This document shows positions 14,660-19,995 of a stretch of DNA of 19,995 bases, in pieces. How positions within the stretch are numbered: position 1 is the stretch's first letter; every line of letters starts with the position of its first letter. The translations under genes were made by a program, and so were the position numbers. The DNA lies in contig CANKHS010000008.1 of the NCBI GenBank assembly GCA_947481755.1, forward strand, positions 1 to 19,995, read 5' to 3'. The DNA comes from Actinomycetota bacterium (GTDB lineage Bacteria > Actinomycetota > Thermoleophilia > Gaiellales > F1-60-MAGs149). The notes under the pieces were generated by a model. It searched no databases and was not told the origin of the DNA. It was given only the letters and a program-made list of their open reading frames with translations.

Positions 14660-15588
14660 CGCGGGCTATCACGACGATCAAAGAGCTTGAGTCCGGGTTG
14701 CACTGGAAGGCCTCTGACACGTCGACCGATGTCGTCGGTGATGCGCTTGGCCGTCTGCTGCGCGAAGCCGATCACCTCGGTGGTGATCACGTGTCGCTGC
14801 GCACGATGAACCTGATCGTAGCTCCCGACCCGCACCAAACGAATGGGCATCGCGCCGGGACCAAAGAGACGGCGCTCCATCCAGCCAGGATGATTCGACT
14901 GATCAAGCACAAGGAAGATCGACTCGATGCTGAGGTGCGAGTGCGCCTGATCGAAGTCGGCGACGCCGGCATGCACGTCCTCGTCGAGGACATCAATATC
15001 CACGCCAACGAGAGCCGCCTTGCGCACTCGCGTTCCTTGGTGGCACCGCTCCTGGCTCGTGGCCTCCCGACCGTGGCCTGGTTGCCAGGCTACGACCATG
15101 GCGAGGTCGAGCTTTCGCTTTCCGAAACAGCGCACGTCACCGTCTTCGATAGCGATCGCGACCCCGACCCCGCCCGCGCCATCACCTTCGCGCATGAGGT
15201 TGCACTCCAACATCCGTCCCGCGATCTCGCCTGGCTCCGCACGCTCGAATGGCGACGCCGCATCAGCGCAGGCTTTCAATCCGAACAGGCCTTGGGCACA
15301 CTTGCGTTTGCACCCTCGGGTGACGTCGTCGGCAACGTTCATTCTCCGTCCGCCATGCTGCTCGCTGCTTGGATTGCGGTGCGCGCGGACGTGAACGTGA
15401 CACTGCGCCCTGGCACGGGAAACGCGCCCGTTGAGGGTGTCTCGATTGCTGGCATCACGATCTCGCCCGGTGGTAGCGAGTCCTGCAGCCCTGGGCACCT
15501 GCACGAGGCGCTCGACACGGTCTACGCGGCACCACTCGGATACGAGGATGCGCTCCAGGCGCTGGACCGGGTGGCCATCGTCGCGTGA
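14656..15588 (+). CDS. opcA: Glucose-6-phosphate dehydrogenase assembly protein OpcA
   Basis: A 310-residue protein of the OpcA family, which binds and activates G6P dehydrogenase. Matching features are the early T-x-x-N-L-I-V segment (TMNLIVAP), HPARMIRLIKH with acidic residues after it, the segment SRSLVAPLLARGLPTVAWLP, and a C-terminal domain with W-I-A-V-R and an R-P-G-T-G loop. It has no enzymatic motif. GTG 14656 was chosen because it gives a GTGA overlap with the zwf stop, like many junctions here; GTG 14644, four codons upstream, is also possible. It overlaps glk by GTGA at its end. OpcA is known from cyanobacteria and actinobacteria and occurs in some Chloroflexota, which is one reason for the taxonomic guess. 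Confidence 0.9.
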   Translation: MTRAITTIKELESGLHWKASDTSTDVVGDALGRLLREADHLGGDHVSLRTMNLIVAPDPHQTNGHRAGTKETALHPARMIRLIKHKEDRLDAEVRVRLIEVGDAGMHVLVEDINIHANESRLAHSRSLVAPLLARGLPTVAWLPGYDHGEVELSLSETAHVTVFDSDRDPDPARAITFAHEVALQHPSRDLAWLRTLEWRRRISAGFQSEQALGTLAFAPSGDVVGNVHSPSAMLLAAWIAVRADVNVTLRPGTGNAPVEGVSIAGITISPGGSESCSPGHLHEALDTVYAAPLGYEDALQALDRVAIVA

Positions 15589-16595
15589 GTGAGGTGACGG
15601 TTCTCGCCGGCGATATCGGCGGCACACACGCTCGCTTTGCTCGCGTTCGTGCTGGTCACGGCCCCGTAGTGCTCGAACACGAGCAGGTCTACGACGTTCC
15701 CGATTCCGCCTCGCTTGAGGCGCTCGTCGCGCAGTACCTTGCTGACCACCCAGGCGATGTCGCTGTCGCAGCAATCGGAATTGCCGCGCCGATTGTGGGT
15801 GGCAAGGCAAATCCGATCAACCTTCCGTGGGCCATCTCCGAAGATGAGGTGCGGTCCGCGATTGGCCATGACCATGGCTATCTCCTCAACGATCTTTTGG
15901 CCAACGCCTGGGGCATTAGCGAACTGAGCCCAGACCAGTTCGCAGAACTCCAACCCGACAGAATTGGACTCGGTGGTAATCGCGCCGTCTGTTCTGCGGG
16001 CACCGGTCTTGGCATCGCCGGCATGGTCGCGATCGGCGACCGCTGGCAACCGTTTGCCAGCGAAGGTGGTCACATTGACTACGGCCCGCGCAGCGCTCAC
16101 GAAGATGCTCTGTTGCTGTACCTCCGCGACCAGCACCCCGAGTGGGAGCACGTCAGTGCCGAACGCGTCGTCTCTGGACCTGGCCTCGTCCACATCTGGG
16201 AGTTCGTCACGCAGACCGGCCGCGCACAGGCGGGCGCCGAGTTGATGGCCGCCATGGCCGCTGGAAATCCGGGCACCGCGATTTCACAGGCCGCACTCGC
16301 GGGGTCGGATGCCAGCGCCGTCCTCGCCATGGACATGTTCGTGCATGCCTACGGCGCCCAAGCCGGCAACCTCGCCCTCGTCCTCCTCTCGACCGGCGGC
16401 ATGTACATCGGTGGTGGCATTGCGCCACAGATTTTGCCGATTCTCCGCCGCGGTGGCTTCTTGCATTCGTTTCACGCCAAGGGTCGGTACGACGGCATCC
16501 TCGAGAAGATGGCGGTGCGCGTGATCCTCGACGACCTGTGTGCCCTACGCGGCTCGGCGCGCTTCGCTCTCACGCGACTCGAAGAGAGCGGGTAA
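15585..16595 (+). CDS. glk: Glucokinase (Glk family)
   Basis: A 336-residue hexokinase-fold kinase of the bacterial Glk family that phosphorylates glucose with ATP. Phosphate-1 motif GDIGGTHARFA (9-19), LNDLLANAWG (101-110) with the probable catalytic base D103, phosphate-2 motif GTGLGIAG (139-146), and EGGHIDYGPRS (160-170) are all present. The C-terminal YIGGGIAPQILPIL is the adenosine-binding segment. It lacks the CxCGxxGCxE zinc motif of ROK kinases, so it belongs to the Glk rather than ROK branch. GTG 15585 overlaps the opcA stop as GTGA. The product is the direct substrate of Zwf encoded two genes upstream. Confidence 0.95.
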   Translation: MSEVTVLAGDIGGTHARFARVRAGHGPVVLEHEQVYDVPDSASLEALVAQYLADHPGDVAVAAIGIAAPIVGGKANPINLPWAISEDEVRSAIGHDHGYLLNDLLANAWGISELSPDQFAELQPDRIGLGGNRAVCSAGTGLGIAGMVAIGDRWQPFASEGGHIDYGPRSAHEDALLLYLRDQHPEWEHVSAERVVSGPGLVHIWEFVTQTGRAQAGAELMAAMAAGNPGTAISQAALAGSDASAVLAMDMFVHAYGAQAGNLALVLLSTGGMYIGGGIAPQILPILRRGGFLHSFHAKGRYDGILEKMAVRVILDDLCALRGSARFALTRLEESG

Positions 16596-16597
16596 CC

Positions 16598-16954
16598 ATG
16601 CAGGTCCGAAACCTCGATAGCGATGCGGAGCCATTCATCACAGCCGACGGCTCGACGATTCGTGAGCTCCTCAACGTCGTGCATCCACCGACGCGCAATC
16701 AGAGCCTGGCGGAGGCCTCGTTACCGTCTGGCACAGCCACTGTGCGCCACTACCACGTGGTGGCCGAAGAGATCTACTTCATCCTCGAGGGCACGGCCAC
16801 AATGGAACTTGACGGCGAACAACGCGAGGTGGCTCCTGGCGACGCAATCCTGATTCCCCCCGGCGCGTGGCACCAGATTTCGGCCCATACAGGCCTCCGT
16901 CTGCTGTGCTGCTGTGCGCCCCCGTACCGACACGAGGACACGTACTTCGACTGA
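16598..16954 (+). CDS. Small single-domain cupin protein
   Basis: A 118-residue cupin beta-barrel. Motif 1 is HYHVVAEEIYFILEG (51-65), giving metal ligands H51, H53 and a glutamate at 57 or 58; motif 2 is GDAILIPPGAWHQIS (81-95), giving H92. A complete metal site is therefore likely. A run of three cysteines (104-106, LLCCCAPPY) near the end is unusual. Similar stand-alone cupins bind or isomerise sugars or act as dioxygenases, but the substrate cannot be inferred. ATG 16598 lies 2 nt after the glk stop, so the gene is in the operon, and fbaB starts 39 nt further on. The metabolic context suggests a sugar-phosphate-related role; that is inference only. Confidence 0.88.
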   Translation: MQVRNLDSDAEPFITADGSTIRELLNVVHPPTRNQSLAEASLPSGTATVRHYHVVAEEIYFILEGTATMELDGEQREVAPGDAILIPPGAWHQISAHTGLRLLCCCAPPYRHEDTYFD

Positions 16955-16993
16955 ATCGGTATTCTGCAACCACACGTACTGGAGGGAACAACT

Positions 16994-18067
16994 GTGGCTG
17001 GCATGGGCATCGATGGAATTAGCGAGATCCTCGGCGACAAGGCCGACGATCTGCTCGGGCATACCTGCACGACGATCGACAAGGATCGCCTGCATCTTCC
17101 CGGTCCTGACTTCGTCGAGCGCGTGATGCGCGACACGGACCGATCCGTGCCGGTACTCCGCAACTTGCAGACGATGTACAACGCTGGGCGCCTCGGTGGC
17201 ACCGGCTACCTCTCGATCTTGCCGGTCGATCAGGGCATCGAGCATTCGGCGGGCGCGTCCTTCGCCAAGAACCCCGACTACTTCGATCCGGCCAACATCG
17301 TTGAGCTCGCGATCGAGGGCGGCTGCAACGCCGTGGCCTCGACCCTGGGTGTACTCGGCTCGGTTTCGCGCAAGTACGCACATCGCATTCCGATGATGCT
17401 GAAGCTCAACCACAATGAGTTCCTCAGCTATCCGAACGGCTACGACCAGATCATGTTCGCCTCGGTCAATCAGGCGTTCGAGATGGGTGCCGTCGCCGTC
17501 GGCGCCACGATCTACTTCGGCTCGGAAGAGTCCAAGCGCCAGATCATGGAGGTCTCCGACGCCTTCCAGGCCGCCCACGAATTGGGCATGGCGACCGTAC
17601 TCTGGTGCTACCTCCGCAATAGCGCGTTCTCGGCGAAGGACGGCGGTCCCGACTACCACGCCGCCGCCGACCTGACGAGCCAGGCCAACCATCTCGGCGT
17701 CACGATCCAGGCCGACATCATCAAGCAGAAGGCGCCAGAAACGGCCGCCCCAGGCTTCCTCGACATCAACTTCGGCAAGACCGACAAGCGTGTCTACGAG
17801 AACCTGATGACACCCCACCCGATCGACATGACGCGGTACCAGCTCGCCGGCTGTTACATGGGTCGTGCCGGCCTGATCAACTCGGGCGGTGCCTCGGGTG
17901 ACAACGATCTCCACGACGCTGTCTCGACAGCCGTCGTCAACAAGCGCGCAGGCGGCATGGGCATGATCTCCGGCCGCAAGGCGTTCCAGCGACCGCGTAA
18001 CGAGGGCATCGAGCTCCTCAACGCGATCCAGGACGTCTACCTCTGCGACGACGTCACCATCGCGTAG
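16994..18067 (+). CDS. fbaB: Fructose-bisphosphate aldolase class I (FbaB/DhnA type)
   Basis: A 357-residue DhnA-type class I aldolase, forming or cleaving fructose 1,6-bisphosphate through a Schiff base. Diagnostic segments are LSILPVDQGIEHSAGASF (73-90), MMLKLNHNEFL (134-144), AVGATIYFGSEES (168-180), and ADIIKQK (240-246), where K244 is the probable Schiff-base lysine. A C-terminal phosphate-binding stretch SGGASG is also visible. There is no zinc-ligand set of class II aldolases. GTG 16994 is preceded by GGAGGG at ideal spacing. It is the last gene of the zwf operon, though the strong ribosome-binding site and 39-nt gap allow independent expression. It ends just before a large palindrome. 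Confidence 0.95.
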   Translation: MAGMGIDGISEILGDKADDLLGHTCTTIDKDRLHLPGPDFVERVMRDTDRSVPVLRNLQTMYNAGRLGGTGYLSILPVDQGIEHSAGASFAKNPDYFDPANIVELAIEGGCNAVASTLGVLGSVSRKYAHRIPMMLKLNHNEFLSYPNGYDQIMFASVNQAFEMGAVAVGATIYFGSEESKRQIMEVSDAFQAAHELGMATVLWCYLRNSAFSAKDGGPDYHAAADLTSQANHLGVTIQADIIKQKAPETAAPGFLDINFGKTDKRVYENLMTPHPIDMTRYQLAGCYMGRAGLINSGGASGDNDLHDAVSTAVVNKRAGGMGMISGRKAFQRPRNEGIELLNAIQDVYLCDDVTIA

Positions 18068-18070
18068 GTT

Positions 18071-18112
18071 CTAGGCGGACATCACATCCGCGCGGATGTG
18101 ATGTCCACCTAG
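18071..18112. terminator. Palindrome between convergent genes, probable bidirectional terminator
   Basis: A 30-nt perfect palindrome (18077-18106; each arm GGACATCACATCCGC) is flanked by CTAGG and CCTAG with a single mismatch between, giving a stem of about 19 positions around a GCGC loop. It starts 3 nt after the fbaB stop and contains the TAG stop of the peptide transporter (18109-18111). No T tract follows on either strand, so it is either a rho-assisted or hairpin-only terminator, or an mRNA 3'-end stabiliser. Placement between convergent genes supports termination. Confidence 0.75.
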
Positions 18113-19578
18113 TCCTGCACGAGCCGACCGAGCGGCCGCGCGAGCGCGAGCACCACGAAGGTCGCCACCAGGGCAATCAGTCCAAGCATGCCGAAGAAGG
18201 CTGTCTGTCCGAGCGAATCGTAGAACTGGGCGAGACGACCGCCGATGGCGTCGCCGACACTGGTGGCAAGAAACCAGACACCGAGCGTCTGCGAAACGCG
18301 ATCGGGTGGCGAGAGTCGCGTGGCGGCCGCCATGCCGACCGGGCTCAGCATTAGTTCCCCGACCGTCTGAATGGCAAAGACGGCAATCAGCCACATCGCT
18401 GCAACCTTGCCGTCAATCGCCGCCTGGGCGGCGAAGACCATCACACCCATCGAGACCGCAACGAGGAGCAGACCGCCCGCAAACTTGTAGGCCGTGCCTG
18501 GCTGTTTGCCGCGGACACCAAGTGCAGTCCAGATGATGGCCATCACCGGTGCCAGAGCGATAATCAAGAGTGGGTTGACGGACTGGAACCAGCTCGATGG
18601 GAAATCAAGGCCGAAGACCGTGTTGCGTGTGTCCTCCTGCGCGAAGATCGCCACCGTCGAGCCAGCCTGGTCGTAGACGAGCCAGAAGACTGCCGCCGCG
18701 CAGAACAGGACGAGCAGGACAAGGACGCGGTTCCGCTGTTCGGTATTGCCGCGCTCGGCCCGCAAGGTGCGCGTAAACCAGGCGATTGGGACCAGCAGAA
18801 TGACGAGTGTGATCGCGAGCTCGATCACGTTTGCCGAGACATGGAGGACGAACAGGTCGAGGAGAACGACTCCCACAGCGGCGAGTAGACCGATGGCCGC
18901 GCCAATTCCATAGCGCCGTCGCTCGGCATGGTTGAGTGGGTTCTCCGGCTTGGCGCCAAGATCGCCCATGCCACGCGTGCCGATGCCGTACTGCACAAGC
19001 GCGAGGATCATGCCGACGGCGGCCGCGCCAAACCCGAGCTCCCACGACACCTCCTGCCCCAGGTAGCCACAGACCAACGGCGAGAGAAAGGCGCCGAGGT
19101 TGATGCCCATGTAGTAGATCGAGAAGCCCGCGTCACTCAGGTCGCGCCGCGAGGCGTAGAGCGCGCCGACCATCGCGGTCATATTCGGCTTGAGCAGACC
19201 CGTCCCAATGATGATTAGGAACAGCGCGAGAAAGAGCCCGCTGCCACCCATGATCGCGAGCACAATGTGGCCCGCCGCAATCACCGCACCACCGACGAAG
19301 ACGGTGCGTCGTGGTCCAAGTACGCGATCACCGATCCAGCCACCGGGTAGTGGTGTCAGATAGACGAGCGACACGTAGACGGCATAGATCCCAGCCGCCT
19401 CGACCGCGCTCATTCCCATGCCGCCTTCTGACGTTGGCGCAATCATGAAAAGCACCAACAGCGCGCGCATGCCGTAGTACGAGAATCGCTCCCACATCTC
19501 GGTCAGACACAGCGTTATCAACGTACGAGGCTGGCCGAATAGTGTGCGCGCGAACGGATCAAACGGGACGGCACTCAC
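18109..19578 (-). CDS. POT/PTR-family proton-dependent oligopeptide transporter
   Basis: A 489-residue major-facilitator protein with about 14 hydrophobic segments. The family motif EMWERFSYYGMRALL (ExxERFxYYG, proton coupling) is in the first helix, GTGLLKPNM in the fourth region, and FSIYYMGINLGAFLSP matches the PTR2 signature FYxxINxG. The family imports di- and tripeptides, sometimes nitrate or other small solutes in relatives, with protons. GTG 19578 was preferred over GTG 19587 because it makes a GTGA overlap with the stop of the lipoprotein gene (19575-19577). Its stop lies in the palindrome shared with fbaB. Specificity cannot be narrowed beyond peptides. Confidence 0.93.
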   Translation of the reverse strand: MSAVPFDPFARTLFGQPRTLITLCLTEMWERFSYYGMRALLVLFMIAPTSEGGMGMSAVEAAGIYAVYVSLVYLTPLPGGWIGDRVLGPRRTVFVGGAVIAAGHIVLAIMGGSGLFLALFLIIIGTGLLKPNMTAMVGALYASRRDLSDAGFSIYYMGINLGAFLSPLVCGYLGQEVSWELGFGAAAVGMILALVQYGIGTRGMGDLGAKPENPLNHAERRRYGIGAAIGLLAAVGVVLLDLFVLHVSANVIELAITLVILLVPIAWFTRTLRAERGNTEQRNRVLVLLVLFCAAAVFWLVYDQAGSTVAIFAQEDTRNTVFGLDFPSSWFQSVNPLLIIALAPVMAIIWTALGVRGKQPGTAYKFAGGLLLVAVSMGVMVFAAQAAIDGKVAAMWLIAVFAIQTVGELMLSPVGMAAATRLSPPDRVSQTLGVWFLATSVGDAIGGRLAQFYDSLGQTAFFGMLGLIALVATFVVLALARPLGRLVQD

Positions 19579-19943
19579 GCGAAGCACCCCTTCAGATTGC
19601 TGGCACGAGATACCTCAGCGAGCGGATTTGTTTCGCTTCCCGCACCATCGACACGCACGTCGTGAGCCGTAGCGACCCAGCATCTATTGTCGTCGATCAC
19701 CACGTCGTACTGCAGCGAAACCACAACGTTGCCGACGCCTAACTGAACGGTACAGTCGTTCGCCGTGCCCGCACGAACACAGTCCACCGAGCGCACTTCA
19801 ACCATCGGCGCATCGTTCTCAATCTGGTTGGACAGCGCATCGGCAACTGCCGACTCGAGACCGCCTTGCGGGCCATCGGCGACCGAACCGCAGCCGGCGA
19901 GCAGAAGAGCAAAGAACAGCAGAATGAGGAGCCGACCTACGAT
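19575..19943 (-). CDS. Small putative lipoprotein of unknown function, start codon unclear
   Basis: I do not recognise this protein. Read from ATC 19943 it would be 122 residues: a short n-region VGR, a hydrophobic core LLILLFFALL, and a lipobox LLAGC with the lipidated cysteine at 18, then a globular part of about 100 residues with three further cysteines in VRSVDC, ANDCTV and NRCW before a final KGCFA. No ATG, GTG or TTG is in frame between the upstream stop (19980-19982) and the lipobox; the first in-frame ATG (19805) is inside the mature domain and would remove the signal peptide. It may use an unusual start, or carry a frameshift or error near the 5' end. Its stop overlaps the transporter start as GTGA, so the two are probably co-expressed; a role at the membrane with the transporter is only inferred. 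Confidence 0.6.
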   Translation of the reverse strand: MVGRLLILLFFALLLAGCGSVADGPQGGLESAVADALSNQIENDAPMVEVRSVDCVRAGTANDCTVQLGVGNVVVSLQYDVVIDDNRCWVATAHDVRVDGAGSETNPLAEVSRASNLKGCFA

Positions 19944-19995
19944 CGCACTAGGATAGCGATCGCCACGCGTGAGTGCGCGCTAGGATTCGACGCGA

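Noticed and set aside
14410..15810. 466-codon minus-strand ORF
   Set aside because: It lies antisense to opcA and the start of glk, has a composition rich in R, G and H, no family motif, and is a shadow of high-GC coding sequence.
16721..17914. 397-codon minus-strand ORF
   Set aside because: Antisense to the cupin and fbaB genes; no recognisable domain, and the sense strand is clearly coding.
19956..19963. GCGATCGC octamer like the cyanobacterial HIP1 repeat
   Set aside because: A single copy in a CG-rich region is not evidence of a HIP1-rich genome; the gene content does not otherwise indicate a cyanobacterium.

Overview
The window is a compact, high-G+C bacterial chromosome segment carrying only housekeeping and central-metabolism genes. 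I see no tRNA, rRNA, CRISPR, insertion sequence or phage gene, and no gene-free stretch longer than about 160 bp. The gene content (OpcA-assisted G6P dehydrogenase, a class I DhnA-type aldolase, a TIGR03936/TIGR03960-type pair beside RNase E/G, an mreC-mreD-PBP2-rodA operon, CoxM/CoxS-type subunits) fits a deep-branching actinobacterium (Thermoleophilia-like) or a Chloroflexota lineage such as Limnocylindria. I cannot choose between them from the sequence alone.

Layout. (1) 1-6573, minus strand: the cell-elongation operon mreC-mreD-PBP2-rodA, followed by a shortened radical-SAM-family protein, a DUF2344 protein and the N-terminal part of RNase E/G, which runs off the left edge. (2) 6691-12993, minus strand: transcription starts in a divergent region near 13.0 kb with CoxM-like and CoxS-like subunits of a molybdenum hydroxylase whose catalytic subunit is absent here. 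These are followed by the bifunctional NAD(P)HX repair enzyme, a CBS-pair protein, alanine racemase, CCA-adding enzyme and a rhodanese. (3) 13151-18067, plus strand: a sugar-catabolism operon zwf-opcA-glk-cupin-fbaB. (4) 18109-19943, minus strand: a small lipoprotein and a POT/PTR peptide transporter, converging on fbaB with a near-perfect palindrome between them.

How the genes work together. Block 1 supplies the elongasome (SEDS glycosyltransferase RodA, its transpeptidase partner PBP2, scaffolds MreC and MreD). Alr in block 2 makes D-alanine for the same wall. Block 3 phosphorylates glucose, commits it to the oxidative pentose phosphate route with an assembly/activation factor, and provides fructose-bisphosphate aldolase. 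The most striking feature of packing is that ten neighbouring gene pairs overlap by exactly 4 nt (ATGA or GTGA), suggesting translational coupling throughout.

Most worth a second look: a TIGR03960-like protein that has lost its entire radical SAM core but keeps the C-terminal module next to DUF2344; a CoxM-CoxS pair with nnrD in the place expected for CoxL; two genes (alr and the lipoprotein) whose conserved N-termini have no ATG/GTG/TTG in frame; and the 42-nt palindrome that contains the transporter stop codon.
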